From Didymella arachidicola (Eukaryota; Ascomycota; Dothideomycetes; Pleosporales; Didymellaceae): a DNA stretch of 64,000 nt. Of this stretch, positions 38,047-48,723 are shown piece by piece; position 1 is the first letter of the stretch; each line of letters starts with the position of its first letter. A program made the translations under genes and the position numbers. The notes beneath the pieces were generated by a model, which was not told the DNA's origin, did no database searches, and worked only from the letters and a program-made list of their open reading frames with translations. The DNA is taken from assembly GCA_016630955.3 (NCBI GenBank), contig CM049989.1, forward strand, positions 124,001 to 188,000, given 5' to 3'.

Positions 38047-40193
38047 CCGTGTCTGTGCACCTCGTGAGCCGGGTCAGTGCGTGAGCCACCCCACCAACTT
38101 TGGACGTTACTTTAAACCCCCTACAACTCAACGCCACGATGCCGTTAAAGGAAGCTCTTACAGAGCTAGATAATTTAAGACCTGGAGAACAATTTTCATA
38201 CCGGGCTCTTGCCAAAAAACATGGCTGTTCACGCGCGACGTTGACCCGCCAGCACAGGGGTGAAGTTACCCCTCGTGAAGAGGTCACCAACAGCCAACGG
38301 CTCCTCCACCCACGTGCTGAGGCAGAGCTTGTACAATACATTAGAGGACTCACAGAGAGACACCTGATGCCTACAAGGCAAATGATTATTAATTTCTTAA
38401 CTCCTATGTGCCGCTGGGAGCCTTCTGATAGCTGGGTTACTAGGCTGTTAAACCGGAATCAAGACCACCTTATCACTGCCTGGTCAACTCCTATGGAAAC
38501 TGTACGCCACAAGGCTGATTCTAGTGATAAATACAGCTTGTATTTCCAGCTCCTGCACCTTAAAATTAAGGAGCATGAAGTATTGCCTGAGAACACATAC
38601 AACATGGATAAAAAGGGATTTATAATTGGGGTAGTTAGAAGGAGCAAGAGGGTGTTTGGTAAGGTACTATACTGTAAGAGGCGGTTCAAACAACCTACCT
38701 ACGATGGTAATCAGGAGTGGATAACCGCGGTTGCTGGTGTATGTGCTGACGGTACCCACCTCCCCTAAGGGGTTATCTTTCCAGCCAAAGGTGACGCAGT
38801 ACAAGCAAGCTGGGTACGCGAAATTAATCCAGCCAAGCACTCAGTTCATTTTACCACGTCACCTACTGGTTGGACGAACGACGATTTGGGCGTTGCCTGG
38901 TTGGAACAGGTCTTTGATCGCTACACCAAGAGGAAAGCTCGGAGAAGGTACAGGCTACTCATTATTGACGGGCACGGTAGCCACGTGACGAAGGCCTTTA
39001 TCGATTACTGTGATCAGCACAAGATTCTGCTGCTCATCTTCCCTCCACACGCCACCTACACGCTTCAGCCGCTGGATGTGGTGTGCTTCAAGTCGCTGGC
39101 TCAAAACTATACCAACCAACTAGTTGAACACAACCACACAACGCAGGGATGGTACCCAGTAACTAAGGCTGACTTTGTAAGCCTGTTTTGGCCTGCCTAG
39201 GTTCATACTTTCACTAAGGCGTTAGTAGAGAGTGCCTTTGAAACTACAGGTATCTACCCACTAAACGCCGACGTTATACTCGATCAGTTTAGAACACCAA
39301 CACCTCCGCCACCTGCGACACCTCCAGAGCAAGCAGGACCTCAGGCGGCTTCTCCTAAGCCTAGTTAGTTGAAGACTAAGTCACTGCTAAGGAGCGCTGT
39401 GAAGGATAAGGACCTTGCTGCTGCAGACGCAGTTGAACAGAGAATCCACCACCTCCACGTGCTTAATGAGCTTACCTAGCACAAGATTTAAGGCCTTAGA
39501 GAGGCAATAGCAGCCAAGAAGAGGAAGAATAAAAAGAAGAAAGCACTGCCTCTAGCCGCAGATAACCTTAATTTACAGGGTGGTGCTACCTAGTGGAGCC
39601 CCCAATCGAAGGCACGTGCCGATCAACGCCAGGCGGCAACTAAGCAGCAGCAGTTAGAGGAAGAGGCTGCAAAAACCACCAGGCGTGAAATTCAGCACTA
39701 GAATAAACTGCTCAAGGCAAAAGAGAAGGAGGATAACTGTGTAAGGCGGTTGAGGGAGAAAGAAGAGCGCGATCGCAAGGCTGCTAAATCACGTGCTGAA
39801 ATTGACGCGCGCAAGGCAGCGAGAGCAGCTCAGAAACGCGATCGCGACGCTCAAAAAAGTATCTAATTGCCTAAACAGGCTAAGGGCAAGGTCTTACAGC
39901 AGTCGCAGTTAAAAATAACAAAGCAACGTGCTAGTGCTGCCGTGCGCAGGCCACGCGTGGTTCACGCGCGTTCCCTAACCCCCCCACCTAGATTGAGCAC
40001 CAGTGGTCGCATAATTACCGCTACAAGAAAGTTAAGATAGCTAAAATATGCGCAATAGTTAATAGATTAATCTGCTAGCTTTCCTTACAATAATCGCTTT
40101 TGTGTGTAGCTTGAGAATCTTAATTCTTTCTGATGCTCAAAGGTAGTGGGGTGGCTCACTCGCTGACCCGGCTCATGAGGTGCACGGACACGG
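38047..40193 (+). mobile_element. Pogo-like element H, decayed
   Basis: 2,147 bp between TA 38045-38046 and TA 40194-40195. The terminal inverted repeats of about 49 bp (38047-38095, 40145-40193) have four mismatches. Tip CCGTGTCYGTGCACC, then two GTGAGCC-centred motifs and CACCCCAC. It is inserted in the MULE after its second catalytic block. Confidence 0.9.
38139..40040 (+). pseudogene. Transposase of element H, many stops
   Basis: ATG 38139 (MPLKEALTELDNLRPGEQF). The frame is open to a TAA at 38766 and again through LLIIDGHGSHVT and YTLQPLDVVCFKSLAQNYT to a TAG at about 39198, where tryptophan is expected. Further TAG codons (about 39366, 39477, 39591, 39699) and a TAA (about 39864) break the basic coiled-coil tail. 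The YNMDKKGFIIGV block keeps the first catalytic Asp. The stops fit CAG-to-TAG and TGG-to-TAG changes. Confidence 0.88.
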
Positions 40194-41905
40194 TAACCCT
40201 CCGCGCTTGGAGTACTTTAAAGCAGCTCTTTTACAGTTTAATTAACTTTTAGCTAATTAGAGCAGCTTGTCTACGCAAAGAGGCCGGCAGAATTCTAGTT
40301 CAAATAGAACGATCTGCTTAAAGACTACAGTCACCAGCCAGAGCTTTGCAGGTACCTGCAAGAGAACTAATACACAATACGCGCGGAGTAGGCAGCCGCC
40401 TAGACGTCCTATTATTAACACTACAACACAGTTACAAGTTCACCTGTTAAGGGAATGCACAAGGTCTTAAAGCACTATGTCGCAGGCCAAGCGCTGTCGT
40501 GAACCTAAACTGTGTTACTAATCGTGCCGCGCAAGGGCCTAGATATAAGCTGAGCTATGATGCTGAAACAATACAACAACATACACACTCTTCTTGAGAT
40601 CCTATACCTGCAGCCCCCGCACCCAACCGTGCAACAGACTATCTTATAACTACAACAGGTGACTTGCTTCGTGTTGTTGGCAGGATTAAGCAGATAATCG
40701 TAAGTTAATACAGCAAGTATAGAAAAGACCTTGCTTCTTCCAGACACAGCACCAAGTTTCAGCACAAGCTCGAGTCCATGCCCTTCCTGCCTCCTGGAAT
40801 CCACGATGTCCTCACACCACCCGCTATCGAGCGCATCAGGCAACAAGACTTGCTGCGCCAGAAAGAGCAACAACAGCGTTGTGGTGGGCATCCTTGTTCG
40901 GGCCTCTTTGAGAAAACACACAGTCTTCTATGCCGTCATACGCTGCAAGAAGCGATGGCTGCTAGATCCACACTACGATTGAACCATCTCTACGATGACC
41001 ATTGGCGCTATCAACGCGAGCAAGGACCTTTGGTATTCTTATCCCCCAGGCCGTATCAATCTGTTCTGGAGCCACTTACCGCACAGACAAGAGGTGCGCT
41101 AAGGAGGAATAAAGCATCTACTCGCCGAGACCCCTCAGCTTTTGAACAGCGCGTGACGCCTTCTATACATCACTTTCAACCTCACCATAAATCCTAAGGC
41201 TAAACACTGGCTAAAGCACTGCAGCAAGTCAACACCTCTGTCACTGTTTCGGTTCCCATGTCTGCACTAGGTGCGGGCCCTATGACCACCTGCATATCTG
41301 TTTCGATACCTGCACTCGCACCATTACCTCCACCTACTTCTCTTCGATCATCTCCGCCTGTAGCTGTCGCTGTGTTAGTGACCATGGCTCCGTCTCTGGC
41401 CTGGCGTCCTCTAACACTAGAGGAGTTTGTGGCTGACGTTGAAGGTCGGCGGTCTCAACCTGTTCTACATCAGTACAATAATATGATGTTAGCTACAAAC
41501 TTTCTAGCAGAGACGGGGCAGGAGGAGGATCCTGCAGAGCTGGTGGAGGCGCGGAACGTGGCTCTTGCCACGCAAGGACTCTTCGCTTCCTGCACACCAA
41601 CTATGGCTTAGAACTATCATTTTAGAGACATAGAGGCTTTCTATGCTAAGAGATTTGCACAGGTTGATGCTTAAGATGCAATTATTGAGCCTGAGGTTAT
41701 ATCTACACGGCGGCCTAAACGCGCTGCAGCAGTGGCAGCTCCAGAAGCCTGGAAAGACCTTAGACCACGGAAGAGACGACGGTGTGAGTAGACAATAGGC
41801 CCAGCACCAGGCATGTTCCAAACGCAGCGTCCCTTCACACGCACCTATGTTCGGATGAATAGAATACCTGTAATCTATATGACGCTAGCAAAGATCAAGC
41901 TAGCG

Positions 41906-41986
41906 TTGGGGACAAATCTCATCTTGGGGACAAATCTCAAAAGCTTGGGGACAAATCTCAAAAGCTTGGGGACAAATCTCAGCAGC
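41906..41986 (+). repeat. Four tandem units of about 21 bp
   Basis: The core TTGGGGACAAATCTC repeats four times (units at 41906, 41924, 41945 and 41966, lengths 18, 21, 21, about 21). It lies just beyond the last MULE codons, so it may be part of the MULE 3' end. Confidence 0.9.
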
Positions 41987-41991
41987 CTTGC

Positions 41992-43093
41992 AGCAAATGT
42001 CCGTCAATTGAAAAGGTGACGTAATATAAGCATGCACCTATGAAACATTAAGACACAGCCAAGTTGCACTCTACATTGACTATCTACACTCTTACAATGA
42101 GCGCGATTAAACTTATTTTCTGTTAACCGATTGATATACGGGAAAAAGGCTTCTTGGCCTACATATTATTGCAATAAATCCACAAGTCTAAGGTTTACTC
42201 TAGAAAGTCTTGATAGACGCGGACCTAACAGGATCCCGAGGGAGGTAGATCGTCGATGTCCTATGTGTTCCAAACTTGGTTTGGATTCTACACAACGCAC
42301 TTTAGCTCCAATTGAGTATGATTTCGCCATATTCCCGTTCACTTTGTGTATCTACAACTTGCCGACTTTCATGGTACATCAGTAGAGCACCATCCGCCGT
42401 GTCTGGATAGTAAATGCCTATCTATGAGCGCTAAGCAGCAGCTCATCGATGTGGCCAAATCAGCTGACCGGACGATAGCTTGCTCGCCTGGCGGTTAGCA
42501 CGGCGGTTTACACTGCGTTCAATACCGCTGCTAGCGCCTCAACCTGCTCTTGACGAGCCGTTCTGGCTCACTCCACTCCATCAGACATACATGCCTCCTG
42601 CGTCAGGGCTTTCTTACTAGTACCGGATTCAATAATACCGCGTTCTGTTTCCGCGTCAATCTCGGCCTGCGACTCAGTGACAGACTCGCTATGGTGAGAG
42701 ATGATCTGGTGATCGGGAAAGAACAAACAGGGACACAATTCTTTTGTGGCCACGCGCATAATAGGGGCTGCGGTCTGCACGAACAGCAAGGTCTTAGGCG
42801 TGGATTTCATCGCGCAAGATTTTGCGATTAGATTGTCGGATGTGATTCCTTATGATCAGATGGCTTCGTGTAGCGACTGCTCTCGCGCTATAGGCAAGTT
42901 CTACCGTTGGCCTCTTTATTACCAAGCTCTAATCCCCTGTGACGCCCCTTGGTGTAGGCTGTGGTTACTGGCGAACTTCTTTCTAGTAGGAATGGACTGT
43001 TCATAAAGCCATCGCATAACTTTGTATTCTCTTTCTGCCTTTTCCTTGAAAGTCGACGATTGCATTATCTCATAAGATTGATCTGCTCATCAC
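41992..43093. other. No supported gene
   Basis: Several short frames on both strands (for example 42550-42831 plus and 42568-42810 minus) without recognisable motifs. Probably decayed DNA between the MULE and the next pseudogene. Confidence 0.5.
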
Positions 43094-44050
43094 AATGAGC
43101 CTCCAAACCTCGCCCCTCCTCACTACTACCACCCTCAAATATCTGTACGACAATGCATCGGACCTAAAAGCTCATGAGCATCACTATAAAGCCTACTGAA
43201 TGCACCCCCTACGAACAAAATACTTCTCTGAAAAGCAGTACATGATTGCATCAGGGAGCCCGCCCACTCCACTTCCGGCGGATGCCTTGAGACAAGTTAA
43301 TATCAAGGTCTCGGTCCTCGCACCGCAAGGACCAAATGTAATTGCTATCTGCGAGATGAAGAAGGGGAAAGGCTCTAGAGATGAAGTTGAACCCCAACTT
43401 CAAGAAGCTTGTCAGTCGTGCGCCATGTTCTCCAGGACCGACGTAGGGGGCACTAGGGTACCAACGCAGTGTTAAAGACACCGCTAACGTGGTTTTACAC
43501 TATACTTTTAGGTAAAATAGTCTATTTACACTAAATATAGGTAAGTTTACACTAGAACCAATTATCTATAATAGTTTGTCATTAACCATCATCTATCTCC
43601 ATCTCATCATCCATCGTCCATCGTCCATCTCCCATCTTATTGTCTATATAGATAGCATAGATAGCATAGGTAGCATAATAAAGTCTTAATTATATCCTTT
43701 ATTTAGTATAAAATACACCCCTAACGCTGTGTAATCTGCAGGCTTTCTTCTATGTATTCCACACGCTAAAAGTGCGGTGTTTTTTACACCCCCTGGTACC
43801 CCAGTGGGGGATTGCGATCTTAGGGACCAAAGCCATGATTCTTCACTACACCGCGGGCAACAGGTTTTATTCGAAGCCGAATGACCACATCGACGCCAGC
43901 TTTAGGAATGCGCAGGACTTGCATGATTTATTATTGGCGATGAAGACACCGGTCAGTAAGCCGATCGCAAGCTCTTCAGTCACTCCAGATGGCTGGTGTG
44001 ATGTGAATAATGGAAATATTAGGAAGAGATACTTTAAGAACAGTGCTTAG
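43094..44050 (+). pseudogene. Uncharacterised fungal protein with a PD-(D/E)XK-nuclease-like core, broken
   Basis: From ATG 43094 the frame reads MSLQTSPLLTTTTLKYLYDNA, meets a TGA at about 43197, then continues through PLPADALRQVNIKVSVLAPQGPNVIAICEMKKGKG. An IKV strand followed by an ExK (EMKK) strand resembles the PD-(D/E)XK fold of uncharacterised fungal proteins. After a MITE-like insertion (43451-43806) similar coding resumes: WGIAILGTKAMILHYTAGN...NDHIDASFRNAQDLHDLL to 44050. The assignment rests on the fold-like pattern only; biochemical activity is unknown. Confidence 0.4.
43451..43806. mobile_element. MITE-like insertion (about 356 bp)
   Basis: The ends are imperfect inverted repeats: CACTAGGGTACC on the left against CACTGGGGTACC read inward from the right, both followed by a conserved ACACCGC and a CGTG word. 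The interior is AT-rich with short ATAGATAGCATAG repeats and has no coding capacity. G runs flank both sides, so the target duplication cannot be defined exactly. It separates two halves of what looks like one gene. Confidence 0.6.
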
Positions 44051-44175
44051 ACAAATAATTACTAGTTAGTCGCAGGCTCTTCAGCTACTTCAGCCACTCT
44101 AGATGGCTGGTCTAATGCGAATGATAGAACTAGTAGGCAGAGATTCTTTAAGAATGGTTCATGGACGAATAATTA
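43968..44175 (+). repeat. Diverged tandem duplication of about 100 bp
   Basis: 43968-44063 and 44071-44175 align over GCARGCTCTTCAG, CCAGATGGCTGGT/CTAGATGGCTGGT, AAGAGATACTTTAAGAA/CAGAGATTCTTTAAGAA and the AATAATTAC end. The second copy lies beyond the stop codon of the pseudogene. Confidence 0.75.
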
Positions 44176-44375
44176 CACCTAAGGCATTCTATGTAAAGGT
44201 TGTATTGATGTCTACCACAATATATGCAAATGTTTCTTCCGCGCCAAGTCTGATGTACGTGACCCTGAGCAATCAACAATAGAATGTACCAGTTGCTGCA
44301 GACACTCTGTATGAGTCTAGCGGATGCTGACAACAGAAACATATTTGCCAAATCACCACACTATCACGCCTTGCG

Positions 44376-46324
44376 TCAAACGCGGTATCGGATGTTTGGT
44401 TTCGCCCCAATTTCCTTCTCCAATGGGAGTGTGAATGCGAACTCGAGGATTTGACACATGTGGGTCCGGTAGCAGTCCAATGGATTGGGCTCAGCAGCAT
44501 CTGATATCTCCTTGTCGTACCTGTACTGGCCTATAGTCCTACTGTAATTGCCATAATCCAGTAGAATACCCAGACAGTATCCGGCATCGCTGCACGTATG
44601 GACCCGAATCAAACCTTTAAGAGGAGCCTCGGAGTGGTGCATGTTGTATTCATGTATGCCGAAATCTGGGAGCGTTATTCGATGGATCGGGTATGGAGAT
44701 GGAACCATGTGACCTAATGATTCTGCAGGGCGATATGGCATGGCACCCATGATAGAACAAGGCAGGCGAGTGTCGCTATAGTAGAGCGCGTGTACAGACT
44801 GATTATCGATTGTGTCCACTCGCACTGTACGCTGCATCTCAGACGAGAAGGAGTGGCCTAGTCAGATGGTCTTTTCTTGGGTCTTCACCTGTTTTGCGGA
44901 TCAACATAAACTTTTGAACCAAGAGAGTTTCTTACAATTAGGGCATGCAAGCCCATGTTGATATCTCGTTGTTATGACGAACAATCCATAGTGCCTTGAT
45001 CTCTTCTTTGCTTGATAGCAGACAATGCATGCGAACAGTAGCGCTGTCAACTTGGTTGAAGAAGGAAGTATGTTGGTGTTCGCTTCCATCAGACGAAATG
45101 TCAACAGTCCTTCCAGAATCAAATTGCACTAAGATAGCGGAAGCATTCTGCAAAGGAACATATCGGAGGAAAAGATCTTGATATGGTGTGGGTAGAGAGG
45201 CCGCTCCTGGATGGTCTTGGAGGAGCAGCATCGGTGATTTTGAACAATCCCAAAGAACCCGACAACGACCGTCGAAAGGTGTAGAAATCCTGTCCATGAA
45301 TGCGCCCTAGATTTATTGATCATCAGCATGTACCATCCTATCCGACGAGGGAATACCTTTGATTTTCGAAATACACGCCCCTCGCTGACAGCGATAGCGT
45401 ACACCCACTCATCTTTCACTTGTGTATTGAGAGGGTGTTTCGCGTCCGTAATCACACAATTGCGGCATCTCATGGTCTTGAGACTAACTGATGGTGGATC
45501 GTCCTCACGTTTCTTGCGCGTTGTTTCGTACTCAACAATGAGTTCCTTCAAGCACATAAACTCAACGTTTGTGACACCGAACTTGTCTGACCAGACAACA
45601 AGATAATCACGGGACACACCTCTTGACTTGATCTTCTTGGAATTTGGCATCTCCCGATCAAAGAGTCCCGTGACATACGATTTGCCACCGTACTGAAAGG
45701 AGGTTTGGTATACATTTCCTTCGCACGATAGGTTAGTATTAACCGCTGACCTATGCTTAAGCTTCTAAAAGATTCTTGATGTCTCGCCAGCCAAAGGTTG
45801 TGAGTAGTCTTTGAATGTTTTCTGGCTTATCCATGAGAATTACTTCGGGCAAACACCTCGGGTGGCAATTTAGAGAGGTGCCTGACTGTGCATTTCAAGC
45901 AGTCACAGTCCCCTGGCTTGTTGCAAGGATTTTTGACATTATCTGTTAAGTTTTGTGGGCAACAGGAATGCTTGAGAATCTGTAGAGCATAAGCCGCATC
46001 AGAAAGACCGTCCAGTGGGAGAATGGGCCTGAGCGCTTTGCTGAGCTCGACTAGCGACGAACCACTTAGGCATCTGATTTGTGTCTGCGCACACAAATGA
46101 CGATATCGGAATGTTCGCGTTCCTTCCCGCGTTACTGCAGCACAAGCAGTCAGTACAAAATCTTCACAATCGCAACATATCATGCGCACCTGGAAGATAT
46201 TCCCCAATTCGAACAGGAAACCTGCACAGATGACAGATTGAAAGCATCTCGCAATAAATAGATTGGCGTGGTAATAATCTACTGAAGACGGCTGATCGCT
46301 CTTTAAAGCACAACCGGGTGGCAC
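44376..46324 (-). pseudogene. Uncharacterised fungal protein, broken by stops and shifts
   Basis: Four minus-strand pieces (46324-45827, 45650-45300, 45297-44938, 44837-44376) read in order like one large protein of about 600 residues. The first piece has a cysteine cluster (CNKPGDCDCLKC) followed by LSKLPPEVF, reminiscent of an F-box or zinc-binding start. The later parts (GGKSYVTGLFDREMPNSKKIKS, SLSPHHIKIF-like and ITLPDFGIHEYNMHHSEAP segments) have no recognised domain. Stops separate the pieces, for example at the end of the first (SNSHG). No function is proposed. Confidence 0.5.
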
Positions 46325-47755
46325 AACACAATCTCGCCTAGGATGCGGCTTCCCTGATTGTGTATCAGGCGAGGAGGTTGTGGGTTACGCAACTCATGGC
46401 TCAATCTCACGTGTCTGCACCGCTCCTCGCGCGCCCTCCTACCTTGTACCCGAGAATCTGTCGGTCTTACACTGTGTATGCTATGGTAGAGGGCATGAGT
46501 GTTCTAGGTGTGGAACGGCGTGCAAGGGGGGCGGATCGAAACACAAGGCTTATTACTTATTCTTCTATCTAATAAAGCAGCTTCAACGGCTAACTTATAG
46601 GCTGTCCGTTCAATTGCAAGCTATCAAGGTTCCAATCTGTGGATATTTCCACAAGCCCGTCCAAGACCCACCCATAATACTTACGCCCTTGGCCCTCTAC
46701 AACATGTGGTAGCTTGACTGTCCGCTACGCATGTGGAAGCTCACTATTAGCCGCACTCCTTCACCAAAGCGTGAGGTGTGCTTGTCTTCCCCTGTCACCA
46801 ACATGCAGGCGCCATCGATTCCTCTTGCCGAGCGTAAAGTGAGAATCCGCCGCAACGGGTTCGCTTGCGCTGGCGTCGAGGAGAGTCCCAATCCGGCATC
46901 AACCAACAGCCTTCCTTCCATACTGCATACAACGTCCTCCTCCTCCTTCCAGTCACCATCGCCACCTCCATTACTACCCGGACCAATTGCTGCTCCTATA
47001 CGATGTCGACCTTGTCAGCATGCGCTTACGCTTACTGAGAACTTGTGCTGCGACAGACGCGCAAGCAGCGATGACCGCCCTCCCAGGGTTTCCGTCTCGA
47101 AATCTCCATTCAGACGTATTTGACATCATGGGAATGCGATCCCGGAAGAGTCACGCTTTGATCACACTATCACGTACCGAGTCGCGCGCGATGGGTTTCC
47201 GCATCTCTGACTGCACGAAAGATGAACGTTCGCGGTGGAGTCGGGCCAACATGGGCGCTTCGCACAGACCAACAAACCGGCTGCCGAAAGACCTGCAGAG
47301 GCCGCAAGCCCATCACACAGGCTCGGCCAATCAGACCACGCACCTCCATCTCTCTCAGCGTGCGCTCTCTGGCCCGACCGTCTTGGGGGCGGGAGCGCGA
47401 GGTGCATCCCGCCGCTCGTTGGTCGAGGTCCCCTGTCACGCCAATATGCTACCTTAAAGCCTATTCGCGCAAGTCTGCTCACGATGGCCGACACAGTGGG
47501 CGACATGCAATGCCTGGCCAGCCAGCGGACCAGAAGCTGCGGGTCCTTTGCAGAGTTCCATTCGCGTGAGGCGTTCGCGTCTTCGAATCGGGCGTGGTCG
47601 CACAAGGCGTGGCCGTGAGGTCTCATAAGTGCTGATGCCCCCGCCACCGCACGCTGCTGGCTTGCTTCGTGACTTTCGACATCGCACCGTGCACGCGATA
47701 CAAAAGAGAAGGAAAGAAGTGTTGAAAAGATATCCCGTCTTCTGGAATCGCCAAC
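46325..47755. other. No supported gene; upstream region of the BIM1-like gene
   Basis: A plus frame at 46731-47123 (130 codons, Pro/Ser-rich) and longer minus frames over 47162-48088 exist. They lack recognisable motifs, and the latter is antisense to a real gene. Bases 47460-47755 are GC-richer and presumably carry the promoter of the gene at 47756. Confidence 0.5.
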
Positions 47756-48605
47756 ATGTTTCGTTTCACCGAGCTTGTCTACCTCGTTGCCAGCTGGTCG
47801 TCCCTTGCTGCTGCGCATACCGTTATTGTGTACCCCGGATGGAGAGGAAACAACATCCACACAAACGGAACTGTGTCGCCAACAGACCCAAACATCGTTC
47901 CCGGGTCGCTGGGAATCAACTACGACAATGGCACCTACGGCTTTCCTTACGGAATGCAATGGATGTACCCATGTAAGCAACCTAAACAGCACCTCCCATT
48001 CCGAGCCTTCACTGACATCTCTCAGGTGGTGGCATGGGCACATCACAAAACCGAACAAAATGGCCGCTGAAAGGTGGCGCCGTCTCAATTCAACCAGGCT
48101 GGTTCCCCGGCCACTCCAATGCGCAATTCTACATCAACCTAGGCTACGGTAACGAACCGCTCAACTACTCACACAACGCCGTCCCCGTCTTCCAAATCAC
48201 CGGCCCCTCAAACCTCCAATACGACGGAACATTCTGCCTCCCGCAAGTCCCCCTCCCAGCAAACTACACCCCCAAGGTCGGCGACAACGCAACCATCCAA
48301 GTCATCGAGATCGCACAGCACGGCGCTGCGCTGTACAACGTAAGCCCACACAACCCTCATTTTTCACCGCACCTGCTAACCCCCAGGGAAAGTGCGCAGA
48401 CATCACCTTCGCCGAGCCCGAAGACGTACCCGAAGTAAACTCCACAAACTGCTTCAACAGCACGACGCCCGGCCAGGAAATCGGGTTCCAGATCGTGTAC
48501 GCGACGACGAGCTCGCCCGCGCCGCACAATATGGTCGTTAATGGTTACGCGTCGATTGCAGTGCCGCTGATGCTGGCTGTGGCGTCGTATCTCACGTGGA
48601 TATAG
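47756..48605 (+). CDS. BIM1-like (X325) copper-binding GPI-anchored protein
   Basis: Three exons (47756-47972, 48026-48339, 48387-48605; introns 53 and 47 nt) give 249 residues. A signal peptide of about 20 residues ends AAA, so the mature protein would begin HTVIVYPGWRGNN with an N-terminal histidine that, as in LPMO-related X325 proteins, would form a copper brace. Conserved blocks: GMQWMYPCGGM (split by intron 1), PLKGGAVSIQPGWFPGHSNAQFYINLGYG, and FCLPQVPLP. A Ser-rich region and a C-terminal hydrophobic helix (VPLMLAVASYLTWI) point to a GPI anchor at the cell surface. Family members act in copper handling rather than polysaccharide cleavage. Convergent with the Doa10 gene. Confidence 0.9.
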
Positions 48606-48701
48606 ATAAGCGTGGTGTTTTTTCGGTCCCGTTTTTGCAAGGCGTTGGGCGCGTTAGATATCCAGTCATTCCCGCTTGGGTCGAGAGATCGACGGCGCGG
48701 C

Positions 48702-48723
48702 TTTTTTTTTTGGGGGGGGGGGG
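48702..48723 (+). repeat. Homopolymer junction T10-G12
   Basis: A run of ten T followed by twelve G in the 3' flank of the BIM1-like gene. Such runs are prone to length error, both in replication and in sequencing. Confidence 0.85.

Larger units (their letters stand above)
34302..41791 (+). mobile_element. Decayed Mutator-like (MULE) element with three later insertions
   Basis: The host sequence between insertions reads as one Mutator-like transposase when E (34492-36591), the solo LTR (36639-37108) and H (38047-40193) are skipped together with one copy of each target duplication. The left limit is uncertain because DNA at 34302-34390 may be the end of D. The right limit is the last codons near 41791. 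No terminal repeats were found. Confidence 0.75.
34390..41791 (+). pseudogene. MULE transposase (FAR1 domain, MULE DDE, SWIM finger), many stops
   Basis: Segments 34390-34489, 36592-36638, 37109-38046 and 40194-41791. The FAR1-type WRKY-GCM1 domain reads FYSSYKEAYDALKT, then YGMQHGYGFVLKQSWP, then YHAAVKTRYYYHCDHF, across both the E and LTR junctions. The catalytic region has NPNVLLIDCTYRTNKY (first Asp), LPLLHILGYT and CVFISDxEEALK (second Asp). After H come a low-complexity part and the SWIM-like motif LCRHTLQ...LNHLYDDHW near 40920-41000, and a basic C-terminus (RPRKRRR). About twenty stops are visible, mostly TAG or TAA. Confidence 0.78.

Noticed and set aside
42550..42831. Short ORFs on both strands
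   Set aside because: They overlap each other, show no domain and lie in decayed DNA between two pseudogenes.
46731..47123. 130-codon Ser/Pro-rich plus ORF
   Set aside because: No motif, no intron signals, low-complexity composition; insufficient support for a gene.
47162..48088. 308-codon minus-strand ORF
   Set aside because: It overlaps exon 1 and intron 1 of the BIM1-like gene antisense, has no recognisable motif and no conserved domain order.
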